In this document: piece after piece, positions 8,849 through 16,793 of the stretch
How the letters are laid out: the number at the start of each line of letters is the position of its first letter
How positions within the stretch are numbered: position 1 is the stretch's first letter
NCBI GenBank assembly: GCA_014872785.1
Contig: WKFJ01000060.1
Span: 1-64,000, forward strand
Source: Alteromonadaceae bacterium
GTDB taxonomy: Bacteria; Pseudomonadota; Gammaproteobacteria; Enterobacterales; Alteromonadaceae
Direction: 5' to 3'
Length of the DNA: 64,000 nt
The notes under the pieces: model-generated
What the model was told of the DNA's origin: nothing
Databases searched by the model: none
What the model saw: only the letters and a program-made list of their open reading frames with translations
Position numbers and translations under genes: made by a program

Positions 8849-9505
8849 TTAAGAACATGATTTTGATTTACTTCCACTACAGCTATTGGTTTCGCCTGTT
8901 GACTCTGCCTTATTAAGCTCTTTCTTAGCATCAGTAATAATTAGGTAAGCACCTCTTAAAATTAGGGTTGCAATCACACTACCAATGACAATGTCAGGCC
9001 AGCGAGAATCAAGCAGCATCACCAACACACCAGCAGCAATAACTCCCATATTTGCAATCACATCGTTGGCTGAAAATATACTGCTGGCACGCATATGCAC
9101 TTCACCGTTGCTATGTTTTCTTATTAAAACTAAACAAATGACGTTTGCTATTAGTGCTACAAAACCAAAGCCGATCATAAACCAAGAGTGAGGCTCACCA
9201 TCTCCGGCTACTCTTCTTACTATGTCAAAGATTATCAGTAATCCGAGTGTTAACTGAAAGTAACCACTAATAAGGGCTGCATTGGCTTTATGCTTTAAGG
9301 ATCTGCTTACGGCATATAAAGCAATACCATAGACAATTGCATCAGCGAGCATATCCATTGAGTCTGCTATCAAAGCAGTCGAATTAGCATATAAACCGAC
9401 GGTAATCTCAACAAAAAACATAAAGGCATTGATACCAAGTAACCAATAAAGCACATACTTTTGTTTTGCGTCTTTTAATTCGACTTCGCAACCACAACCG
9501 CTCAT
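8849..9505 (-). CDS. CadR-linked short CDF-type cation transporter
   Basis: The protein has 218 residues with about six hydrophobic segments. It has the CDF TM2 signature ADSMDMLADA (near residue 48) and a TM5 counterpart SANDVIANM (near 147), but lacks the usual cytosolic C-terminal domain. Both ends are cysteine-rich (GCGCE at residues 3-7, a CSGS...SCS tail), suggesting soft-metal binding such as Cd or Pb. It is the first gene after the MerR-type promoter and is divergent from cadR, as in other CadR/PbrR loci. Confidence 0.85.
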   Translation of the reverse strand: MSGCGCEVELKDAKQKYVLYWLLGINAFMFFVEITVGLYANSTALIADSMDMLADAIVYGIALYAVSRSLKHKANAALISGYFQLTLGLLIIFDIVRRVAGDGEPHSWFMIGFGFVALIANVICLVLIRKHSNGEVHMRASSIFSANDVIANMGVIAAGVLVMLLDSRWPDIVIGSVIATLILRGAYLIITDAKKELNKAESTGETNSCSGSKSKSCS

Positions 9506-9536
9506 ATTTCAAACTCCTATTAGCTTGTATAGTTTA

Positions 9537-9567
9537 ATCATAAACTCTATAGTTGCTATAGGGTCAA
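9537..9567 (-). promoter_or_regulatory. MerR-type promoter/operator of the metal operon
   Basis: On the minus strand TTGACC (complement of 9562-9567) and TATGAT (complement of 9537-9542) are separated by 19 bp, the overlong spacer that MerR regulators correct by twisting DNA. The spacer holds the dyad CTATAG-TTG-CTATAG (9547-9561). The arrangement closely parallels the pbrA promoter. It should respond to the divergent CadR-like regulator. Confidence 0.85.
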
Positions 9568-9584
9568 GCTTGAATTAAATTAAT

Positions 9585-9974
9585 ATGAAAATAGGCCAAC
9601 TAGCCAAGGTTTCTGGATGTTCCATACAAACCATTAGATATTACGAAAAAGAAGGTTTATTAAGTCTGCCAAGCCGCAGCGAAGGAAACTTTCGGCTATA
9701 TGATGAAAAAGCTCTGAAACAGTTAGAGTTCGTAAAACATTGTCGAAGCCTCGATATACCTTTGTTAGATATTAAGACTCTACTTGAGCTTAAAAACAGA
9801 CCTGAAGAAAGTTGCTCGTCAATAAATAGTCTAATTGCAAACCAGCTTGATTTAGTCAATCAGCGCATTAAGGAATTGAAAGAATTAAAGTCTGAGCTTC
9901 AAATAATGAAGAAAGCTTGCTCTTCAGACAATACAGTTGAAAGATGCGGCATAATGAAAACGCTAGACGTGTAA
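9585..9974 (+). CDS. cadR: Cd(II)/Pb(II)-responsive MerR regulator (CadR/PbrR)
   Basis: This 129-residue MerR protein begins with the winged helix (GQLAKVSGCSIQTIRYYEKEG, where the RYYEKEGL turn is diagnostic), followed by the long dimerisation helix. The metal-site cysteines of the CadR/PbrR branch are all present: one in PEESC near residue 78, then KKAC near 114 and ERCG near 123. It represses, and with metal activates, the divergent transporter operon by acting on the 19-bp-spacer promoter 18 bases upstream of its start. Cadmium or lead are the expected inducers; zinc is less likely. Confidence 0.9.
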   Translation: MKIGQLAKVSGCSIQTIRYYEKEGLLSLPSRSEGNFRLYDEKALKQLEFVKHCRSLDIPLLDIKTLLELKNRPEESCSSINSLIANQLDLVNQRIKELKELKSELQIMKKACSSDNTVERCGIMKTLDV

Positions 9975-10230
9975 TTGAAACTTCACTGTCTGTTGTTTCG
10001 CTCATAGTAGAAGTTGGCCTTTCGTATTGTCAACTTCCGCTTTACGTAAGAGCAATTCGTTCAAGTCGGAATTGGCGGCCGCTTTGTCACTATTGCCGTC
10101 ATAGATTTTTGTCGATTTTGGGTGTGGCGATAGGCCGCTATCTTAAATTATTAGTCGGTCGAATAAGTTCATTCGAACGGCTGCAATGGAAGAACAGCGG
10201 ACATTATTCACGAAGTCACACATTCTTTTG

Positions 10231-10251
10231 CGCCGCGTCCTGCGGCGTTTT
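10231..10251 (+). terminator. Terminator-like hairpin after cadR
   Basis: CGCCGC (10231-10236), a GTCCT loop and GCGGCG (10242-10247) are followed by TTTTA. It lies 257 bases after the cadR stop and could end its transcript. The six-base GC-only stem is strong but the T-run is short. Confidence 0.45.
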
Positions 10252-10429
10252 ATAGTCGTCCACGACTTTATATTGGGGAGCGTGAAAGCTCAGTGGGTAG
10301 CTCGTTCCAGACGAGCTACGTAGACATCGTGCGTCAATGGTTTTGTAAGGTGGTGGTGAGCGCTGATTTTTAGCTTCTGAGCGACGCAGCCCATCCAGGG
10401 CTGCTGCTTAACTATCCTCACATGTACTA

Positions 10430-10461
10430 GCTCACATTTGATAGTGAACATCTCATTTTTT
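10430..10461. repeat. Direct repeat copy 1 flanking the short recombinase gene
   Basis: GCTCACATTTGATAGT, then AACATCTCATTT, matches the copy at 11348-11379 with about four differences in 29 bases. A weaker match (a GTCAATTA versus GCCAATTA core) lies about 20 bases further on in both. It could be a recombinase binding site or end repeat. Confidence 0.6.
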
Positions 10462-10521
10462 ACCTTTTTGGTGAGTCAATTAAGAGACCATTTCCTAATT
10501 TAAATTTTGGGCAATAAAGCT

Positions 10522-11253
10522 CTATTTTCGAAACTCATCAATCCGCATTAGTCTTTCGAGAAAATTCTCTGTGCAACTCTCAATATTCTGCTTTTTTGAC
10601 ATATACCAATTAGTGATCGGATTCTCTTGTTTGTAATCCAGTATAAGATGATTTTGAATCGCCGCCTCACCCAAACCAGACGAAAGCATTATGTCAGTAA
10701 CACTCATGTTGCTCTTATATGCATTGTTTATAAAAGTCGATATGAAGCACGGTCTTTTAACTCCCACACTCCAGAGTCCGGTCATTTTCAAAATCTCATC
10801 GATATGTTTATTTAAAGCTGCTGGAATCAATTTTCCAGCTCCCCGTTTTTGTAAGGTAAACGGTTTATGGGAAGAGTTGTAAAAGAGAAATGCGTTCGGG
10901 TTCAACCCTCCATATTTGTGTGTAGAATGCAGGTTTATGCCTTTCTTAAGTTGCCAATCAAAATGTTCATGAAGAGAGAGCGTAATGTAGTCATCAGTTA
11001 ACATTAATGGTCTTGCCTTACCATTCCAAGTACCCTCACTAACGATGGTGAATTGTTTTATTGTTCCGTCCGGATTAACACAATCTCTGATTCTAAGTAA
11101 CGATAACTCTCTAGGTCTAGCCCCTACCAGAGCCAAAAAATATATTATACACCTGTCATTGAACCTTAAATCGTGGTTCCGTGCCATAACAGTTTTTATT
11201 AACACATCATGCAATTCATAAGAAGTTAGTGCTCTAGTATCACTTGTAATCAC
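10522..11253 (-). CDS. Degenerate, N-terminally short tyrosine recombinase
   Basis: This 243-residue protein has the tyrosine-recombinase catalytic fold without the usual N-terminal arm/core-binding domain. Visible are the box I arginine in GARPRELSLL (near residue 46) and the beta-hairpin lysine in NGKARP (near 79). At box II the HxLR motif is reduced to GVKRPCF, and the second histidine is missing before candidate tyrosines near 207 and 217. It is therefore probably inactive or an accessory subunit. Start is a GTG with no clear ribosome site. It lies 204 bases downstream of the tight recombinase operon, between two copies of a direct repeat. It could be a decaying remnant. Confidence 0.7.
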   Translation of the reverse strand: MITSDTRALTSYELHDVLIKTVMARNHDLRFNDRCIIYFLALVGARPRELSLLRIRDCVNPDGTIKQFTIVSEGTWNGKARPLMLTDDYITLSLHEHFDWQLKKGINLHSTHKYGGLNPNAFLFYNSSHKPFTLQKRGAGKLIPAALNKHIDEILKMTGLWSVGVKRPCFISTFINNAYKSNMSVTDIMLSSGLGEAAIQNHLILDYKQENPITNWYMSKKQNIESCTENFLERLMRIDEFRK

Positions 11254-11347
11254 TACTTTTACTCACTGTGTTACTGAAAGATAATTTTCTAGATTAATAG
11301 TCTCATTTAACATAATGGTTATAAAGGGTAAAAGCGATTTTGAGTTC

Positions 11348-11379
11348 GCTCAAATTTGATAGTAAACAGCTCATTTCTA
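11348..11379. repeat. Direct repeat copy 2 flanking the short recombinase gene
   Basis: GCTCAAATTTGATAGT, then AACAGCTCATTT, repeats the element at 10430-10461 in the same orientation. It lies between the operon's last overlapping gene and the short recombinase gene, suggesting that the latter sits on a separately moved or duplicated segment. Confidence 0.6.
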
Positions 11380-11457
11380 TAAGTTTTGTAAGCCAATTAG
11401 GTGCTTTTTGGCTGGTTTTTCTGTTGGTCAATTTCACCACTTTTTGGTTTTGAGAAA

Positions 11458-12849
11458 TCAATCTCGATTTTTGTAATTAAGCCAAGAATCTGCTCCTTTT
11501 ATTGCGTGCTCCAATATTTTCATACCCTTGGCAAGTTTAGGATTATTTTCAAGCAATTCTTGGTGCTTTTTAGAGATCGAAAAGGTGTCATTCAACAGCA
11601 TGTCTAATTGTGCTTCTTGAATAATCCGTTCAATTGTTCTGATATATCGCTTTGTGGTTTCGACCAATACATGTCCAAGGTGCTGCTGAAGCATTGTATG
11701 GGCATCATTTACAAGAAGCTTATTGGTGAAATTCAGGCCGGTTAATAAACCATTATTTTTAATGTATCGGTAAAGCATTTGAGTGACACCTGTGTGACGA
11801 AGCATATGAGGATGCGCTTCCATGTTCAGTCTCTTGGCGCATTCTTGCATGGCCTTTTGGTACGCTCTAACTGATACAGGTGTTCCATTAGCAAGTAACC
11901 AAGTCGGTTTTTCATCTACACTTCGGCCTGATTTGATAGAATGTTTGGTTTTACAATAAACCTCTCGGTATTTCTTTAGGCGTTGATAATAAGTTGCGCC
12001 ACACTCAGGTTTTTCATAGACATGGTAAAATACATCCATCATGGTGAAAGGAACAAGCAAGCTCTTGGTTTTTCCTCCTTTTGCTAAATATCTAAGTTTT
12101 TGACTGCTTAAATTATCTCTTTTCATTTCCCGATAACTAAGCCAATTAGGATTCCGTTTATTGGGGCTCATCGGAAAGCTATCTATTAAAGCAGTTACAC
12201 GCAGGCACGTTACCAACTCTACATAGGCCATTACCGCATAAACTTGGTCTACCTGAAACATCTCAGAGTAAAGAGACCAGAACTGTTCCATGCTAAGAAT
12301 ACTGTTTTTATAGTCGTCATGACGTTCCATCCAGTTGTGATCTACAGCCGTTTCTTGCTCACCAACTTTATCGCGATGATAGCTCGTATGGGATAAAAAG
12401 TTGTCATCTTGATCTTGTTTGATAATAACTTCATTCGTCTCCGGCATTATCATTTCATGCTCAACGCCTTGTAGGGTCAGAAAACGATAGAATTGCCTCC
12501 ATGCTTTGACGTATTGCTCTATGCTCTCACCTCGCCAGTCTCCCTCAAAATACATTGCCCTAATTAATGGCTCCATATTGACTCTGAACGTAGCCGCAAG
12601 ATAGTGAACACCTTGTTTACCATCAGGTTGGGATTGTTCAGATAGTTGATTGATGAGATAGCAAACTCTTTGTATCGCATCAACAACCGTCTTTTTTCCG
12701 CATTTGCGACTTGATTTTTGATCAACTAAATGAGGGTATTGATGCTTGCATACAGCGTATCTGAGTATCAGAGGGTCGGGCTTATGTGTCTTTTCATCAA
12801 ACACAATGGGGTATTCAAGCTCTTTATCATGCAGTACATAAACACTCAT
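11458..12849 (-). CDS. Tyrosine recombinase/integrase, complete catalytic set
   Basis: This 463-residue site-specific recombinase has a long N-terminal DNA-binding part (1-190) and a C-terminal catalytic domain. The full set of residues is readable: R in TCLRVTALID (217), K in KGGKTKS (about 260), HPHMLRH (H348, R351), LGH (H393) and the nucleophile in KRYIRT (Y402). It should cut and rejoin DNA through a 3'-phosphotyrosine. Its ATG overlaps the helicase stop by 4 bases (ATGA), so it is translationally coupled as the sixth gene of the operon. Confidence 0.88.
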   Translation of the reverse strand: MSVYVLHDKELEYPIVFDEKTHKPDPLILRYAVCKHQYPHLVDQKSSRKCGKKTVVDAIQRVCYLINQLSEQSQPDGKQGVHYLAATFRVNMEPLIRAMYFEGDWRGESIEQYVKAWRQFYRFLTLQGVEHEMIMPETNEVIIKQDQDDNFLSHTSYHRDKVGEQETAVDHNWMERHDDYKNSILSMEQFWSLYSEMFQVDQVYAVMAYVELVTCLRVTALIDSFPMSPNKRNPNWLSYREMKRDNLSSQKLRYLAKGGKTKSLLVPFTMMDVFYHVYEKPECGATYYQRLKKYREVYCKTKHSIKSGRSVDEKPTWLLANGTPVSVRAYQKAMQECAKRLNMEAHPHMLRHTGVTQMLYRYIKNNGLLTGLNFTNKLLVNDAHTMLQQHLGHVLVETTKRYIRTIERIIQEAQLDMLLNDTFSISKKHQELLENNPKLAKGMKILEHAIKGADSWLNYKNRD

Positions 12850-15050
12850 ATCGATAACCCTACACTGATTTCATCTGCTTTAAATCCCGCATCAACAGCA
12901 CATTGAAGAGCGTTATTTTCTACCAATAAAATGACTTTATGTTTCGCTCTGGTAAGTGCCGTATAGAGCCAGCTACGCTCCACCATTTTAGATTTCTCCA
13001 CCACAACAATAACGGTGCCAAACTCACTACCTTGGGCGGCGTGACAAGTGATAGAGTAAGCGTGCTGAAGATGATAAATTCCGTTTTCATCATCCTGAAT
13101 TTCATGTCGTTTAAGCTGGATAGGCATACCATTAAATGTGGCGTTTAAGACCGGTAATTTACCAAACTCGGTATGAATCACTGACTCTCCTTCCACGATT
13201 CCCGTGGAGCCGTTGGTCAAGCCAAGGTCAGCATCGTTGGTTTTATATATCACCGAATCGCCAATGCTAAATTGTGGCGCGATGTGGATAGCATCTCGCT
13301 CTCGGGTAAGCAGTGTATGCAAATGCGTGTTGATTAAGCCAACCGTTGATTTTCTCGCCGCAACGACATGCACTTCGCTGGTATCTTTGTGCTGTAAGTA
13401 ATGCTGCTTAACCAATTCAACCAACTGCTCTTTATCGGTATACCGAATAATAACGACATTTTCAGAAGGTGGAGGCACTTTGCCAAACCTGATTTTATTC
13501 GCCGCTAAACAGATATCTTTGACGCTCCTGAAATTCTCAGTCAGTTCGACTTGCGGAACGAGTTCAGATTTTATGAGCTGATGAAAGATTAATCCCAAGC
13601 CGATTGGTGGGAGTTGCGCAGGGTCGCCAATGAAAACAAAGCGTGCATCGCGCCCTTCAAAGGCTTTGAGCACCTGATACATGGTTTGCAAATCAACCAT
13701 CGAGGCTTCATCTATATGCAGTACGGGCATGGGATAGCTATCAAGAAAATAAGTACCATCCTTTTCTTTGTGGTATTTAATTTTGGTCAGTAGTGATTTA
13801 ATGGTGTAAGCCTTTTCATCGGTTTGCTGCACCAATCGCTGGGCGGCTTTCCCTGCGAGCGCGACCTGTAACACACTATTACTCATGCTTTTGATAATCG
13901 CGTTGACCACATAGAGCACGGATGTTTTCCCCGTTCCAGCAGGGCCACGTACCAAGCTAACACCATTGCTCAGCACCATCTTAACGGCGTTTTTTTGCTC
14001 CTTGGTCAGACCATGCTTAATCATGCATTGCTGTGAAAGTGCATCGCTAATATCGTCATCAGATACATTAAATGCCAGCATGTTGTGGCTCAGCCTTTCT
14101 TTAAGTTGCTGCTCAACATAACGCTCCATCATAGACACACCTACCAGACTAAACATGCGGTGATAAAGCGATTTATGCTCAGATGAGTTTTGCAATTTCT
14201 CTGCAAACTCCGTCTTCGCCATCGGCTTCTCTTTCACCTCTGTTAAGATGATACGAGGTGGTTTTTCTGCTGAGGCATGATAGGCGGCTTCAATTGCAGG
14301 CAGCATCAATTTTTCGCCCACTAATCTTGCTAACACATCACTAAAATCATTGGGATGGACAAGCGTATGTCCTTCAGCGGTTTTCTGATGCAGCGCTTCT
14401 TCAACTGCGCATATCAGCCGCCGCTCATCATCTGACTCAATACCCATCACCTGAGCAAGTATTTCGGTCTGCTTCCATGTAGCAAATGACCATAGGCGAT
14501 ACGGATCTTCCGTCAATTTGTCTGACGTTAACTCGCCATATACGCGGTAGGCTTTCATCGCACTATTGATTACAGACATTCTGGTTTTCTTGGGGTGTCC
14601 TTTAAGTTTATCTTCCAGAAGCCGAATGAGTTCGACTTTACCTTTTGCGCTATGCCAGGTTTGACAAAGTTGTACGGCAATTGCCTCGGAGATACGCTCT
14701 ACGGCGCACAGTGCGTCTATATCCTCTTTTTCCAAGACATCTATTAAGTTAAACCCATAGGCCGCGAGAAGCCTATCTACGATAGCATCCCCAATACCTG
14801 TCCCCGTCTTTAGGAACCCTCTTAAAAGTGGCTCGGATATCGGCACGTAAGTAATGTCATTCGCCTCTAATTGTTGCCCATAAGTTGGATCATTCACCGC
14901 TTGTCCAGAGACCGCGATTGGGTCACCTTTGGCGATTTTGATATCAATATCACTGACCACACGCACAGACTGGCCGTTACAAGCTAGGTTAAACACCTGT
15001 CTTTTGGTGCTATCAAGCAAAATTTTAGAGACGGTGCCGACAGCTTGCAT
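12846..15050 (-). CDS. RecD2-like superfamily 1B DNA helicase
   Basis: This 734-residue 5'-3' helicase resembles stand-alone RecD2. It has an N-terminal OB-like beta domain, helix-hairpin-helix segments (about 80-125), Walker A GPAGTGKTS (369-377), Walker B DEASMVD (447-453), motif III GDPAQLPP (475-482), and late motifs ACHAAQGSEF-like (THCHAAQG region near 670) and YTALTRAKHKV near 695. Its start overlaps the previous stop (TGATG) and its stop overlaps the next start, so it is an integral operon member. A helicase inside a multi-recombinase element suggests help with replication or strand processing during transposition. It is not part of a RecBCD set. Confidence 0.9.
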   Translation of the reverse strand: MQAVGTVSKILLDSTKRQVFNLACNGQSVRVVSDIDIKIAKGDPIAVSGQAVNDPTYGQQLEANDITYVPISEPLLRGFLKTGTGIGDAIVDRLLAAYGFNLIDVLEKEDIDALCAVERISEAIAVQLCQTWHSAKGKVELIRLLEDKLKGHPKKTRMSVINSAMKAYRVYGELTSDKLTEDPYRLWSFATWKQTEILAQVMGIESDDERRLICAVEEALHQKTAEGHTLVHPNDFSDVLARLVGEKLMLPAIEAAYHASAEKPPRIILTEVKEKPMAKTEFAEKLQNSSEHKSLYHRMFSLVGVSMMERYVEQQLKERLSHNMLAFNVSDDDISDALSQQCMIKHGLTKEQKNAVKMVLSNGVSLVRGPAGTGKTSVLYVVNAIIKSMSNSVLQVALAGKAAQRLVQQTDEKAYTIKSLLTKIKYHKEKDGTYFLDSYPMPVLHIDEASMVDLQTMYQVLKAFEGRDARFVFIGDPAQLPPIGLGLIFHQLIKSELVPQVELTENFRSVKDICLAANKIRFGKVPPPSENVVIIRYTDKEQLVELVKQHYLQHKDTSEVHVVAARKSTVGLINTHLHTLLTRERDAIHIAPQFSIGDSVIYKTNDADLGLTNGSTGIVEGESVIHTEFGKLPVLNATFNGMPIQLKRHEIQDDENGIYHLQHAYSITCHAAQGSEFGTVIVVVEKSKMVERSWLYTALTRAKHKVILLVENNALQCAVDAGFKADEISVGLSI

Positions 15051-15796
15051 CAGTGAATTCCTGCCCCTTTGATGTCGGCATGAAGCAGTGACTCATCTCT
15101 TGCTTCATATACCTTCAATTGATGCCTTAAGCGTCGCAACTCTTCATTGGCGTTGGTGAGCTTTTCTTTAAGTTCTTTGGTTTCCGCTGTCAGCTTGCTA
15201 ATGGCCTTTGATTGCATGGTCTCTGACATTTCTTCAAGCGCTGAAGCGGCAGCATAATCCAGCGTCTGTACTTCCTGTCTGACGACTTTCACGTCCAACT
15301 CAGCTAGCGTCTCTTTGATGTCATCCTCATTCATGATGGCACCTGGACGCATAATTTCAGCGGGATCTGTATCCAAATAAAACGCCCACAACACTCTTCT
15401 GTATATCTTGTTTTTGTTATTAACAGGCCACTGATAAGCAGGGTTGGCAATGCGCTCTTCAAGCCACTGTTTAAAATCCAACATACTTTTTTGGCGCAGC
15501 ATTGCATCTGTATCGGTGTGAATAATTTCCTCTGCCTTGAGTGCAGCTTCGGTGTCCTCAACCAGTGACTTAAAGGACTGGGAGATATTGACCGCTTTGA
15601 GGCCAAAGCCAGCTTCTTTTGCCAGCTTTGCGCGGTCTAGCTTGTTGCCATTGGGTTTTAAAAAGGTTTTTGCAAGCGCAGGGTTGCTTACAACCGATTT
15701 GAGCAAATCAGTTAAAACCATGCGTCTTAGTTGACCTAATTGCTGTTTCCCGATGGTGTTTTGCTGGTACGCCTCGATGAGTTGCTGTTTAGTCAT
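15050..15796 (-). CDS. Unknown helical protein with C-terminal coiled coil
   Basis: This 248-residue protein is not recognised. Residues 1-90 are charged and helical, with a segment (KLAKEAGFGLKAVNISQSFKS-like) that could be a helix-turn-helix. Residues about 110-150 (WLEERI...YRRVLWAFYL) look compact, and about 185-230 form a heptad-rich coiled coil. It overlaps the P-loop gene by 8 bases upstream and the helicase by 1 base downstream, so it is made together with them. A small DNA-binding or bridging role in the recombination machine is an inference from position and coiled coil. Confidence 0.65.
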   Translation of the reverse strand: MTKQQLIEAYQQNTIGKQQLGQLRRMVLTDLLKSVVSNPALAKTFLKPNGNKLDRAKLAKEAGFGLKAVNISQSFKSLVEDTEAALKAEEIIHTDTDAMLRQKSMLDFKQWLEERIANPAYQWPVNNKNKIYRRVLWAFYLDTDPAEIMRPGAIMNEDDIKETLAELDVKVVRQEVQTLDYAAASALEEMSETMQSKAISKLTAETKELKEKLTNANEELRRLRHQLKVYEARDESLLHADIKGAGIH

Positions 15797-16793
15797 GCTC
15801 AGCCCTCACCACAATCATTTCATCAATGTCTTCATGTTTTAGATTGGGAAACTCCAGTTCGTCTGCTTTTCTTAAAATCAGCGCATTATCCAATTGCTTT
15901 GTTGGCTCTCGCCGATTATTACGACTTTGCAGTAACAGCTTCGGAGTCAGGAAGACGACTGTGCAAATGCGGGTCTCACTGCTTTTAAATTTATTGATTT
16001 TTGATATCCACTCTAGGCGACTAAACTGCGTCAGATTAGTGGTATCAATGACCACTGAGTGCATATCAGGGTAGAAGTTTGAATACGTTTTTGACCACGT
16101 AGATTTACCCGCACATGGTGGCCCAACTAAGAGATACACTCGGGTCGGTAATGGCCGTTTCAACGCTTGCTTTAAATCGGCTGTCGCTCTTTCCCATGCC
16201 TGCTCGCGAATGTTTTCATCATCAAATAGGTACTGTCCACTTCTCATTAAATACTTGTCAGGTGAGACAGTGACAACTTCACCAAACACTCTGCCTTCGG
16301 GCTTTGATTTGACATTGGCTGAATGCACCACGTCTATCATATGGTCGCTTTGAAGGCGAACTTTTTTCTTCAGAGCCGCATTATCATTTTGTAAGCCTAA
16401 AACGAGATTTTGCTGTTCACTCATCGTGTGTGCCATCTGATTGCGCTGTGCTTCAACTTTTTCAAGTTTTGTTTTGAGTTGATTGACAATGGTATCGCCA
16501 CTAAAGCTATCAAAGTCGTCTTGAAAGTCTTGGATGGCATCACGTACCGCATGATATTTAGCAAGCGAAACTTTATCTTTGAGTTTTTCCTTTTCGTAGA
16601 AATAACTTCTATGAACATTAGCTGCCTGTAGGACTTGATTTGCACTTGCATCAGTTTTCAAGCCGCTAGCAATAGCCTTTGTTCTTAAGCTAGTGAATGC
16701 GGCTTCCAGGTCGGCAACGCGCTGTTCGTGAGAGCGACTATCTCGCTTGGACTTCACTTTATCAGCCTTGATAGGCTTTACATTATCAGACAT
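15789..16793 (-). CDS. TnpC-like HTH/coiled-coil protein fused to P-loop kinase domain
   Basis: The 334-residue protein seems to be a fusion. Residues about 25-85 read like the HTH of Tn554 TnpC/DUF6262 and KfrA proteins (NQVLQAANVHRSYFYEKEKL), followed by a coiled coil (about 105-150). Residues about 210-330 form a P-loop domain with Walker A VGPPCAGKST, a VVIDTTN strand and an arginine-rich lid (RNNRREPTKQ), as in polynucleotide-kinase-like AAA_33 proteins. It overlaps both neighbours by 8 bases. TnpC in Tn554 orients or assists the recombinases; an attached kinase-like domain is not something I know from that family. Phosphorylation of DNA or RNA ends is one possibility, untested. Confidence 0.75.
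   Translation of the reverse strand: MSDNVKPIKADKVKSKRDSRSHEQRVADLEAAFTSLRTKAIASGLKTDASANQVLQAANVHRSYFYEKEKLKDKVSLAKYHAVRDAIQDFQDDFDSFSGDTIVNQLKTKLEKVEAQRNQMAHTMSEQQNLVLGLQNDNAALKKKVRLQSDHMIDVVHSANVKSKPEGRVFGEVVTVSPDKYLMRSGQYLFDDENIREQAWERATADLKQALKRPLPTRVYLLVGPPCAGKSTWSKTYSNFYPDMHSVVIDTTNLTQFSRLEWISKINKFKSSETRICTVVFLTPKLLLQSRNNRREPTKQLDNALILRKADELEFPNLKHEDIDEMIVVRAEHD

Larger units (their letters stand above)
9975..10521. other. Hairpin-rich gene-free stretch between metal and recombinase blocks
   Basis: No convincing gene lies here. It contains a terminator-like hairpin (10231-10250), a 9-bp-arm hairpin GTAGCTCGT/ACGAGCTAC (10297-10319), a 7-bp-arm hairpin GCAGCCC/GGGCTGC (10386-10404) and the first copy of a repeat also found beyond the next gene (10430-10461). 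Structure is concentrated between 10230 and 10410. It could be a transposon end, a recombination site or a small RNA. Confidence 0.5.

Noticed and set aside
9944..10255. 103-codon ORF after cadR
   Set aside because: It begins inside the cadR reading frame, has a composition unlike a protein (Arg/Ser/Cys-rich) and runs through a terminator-like hairpin.
10281..10352. tRNA-like sequence with AGCTCAGTGGGTAG
   Set aside because: Only the D-arm resembles a tRNA. There is no matching T-arm GGTTCRA and no acceptor pairing, and the local hairpin GTAGCTCGT/ACGAGCTAC competes.
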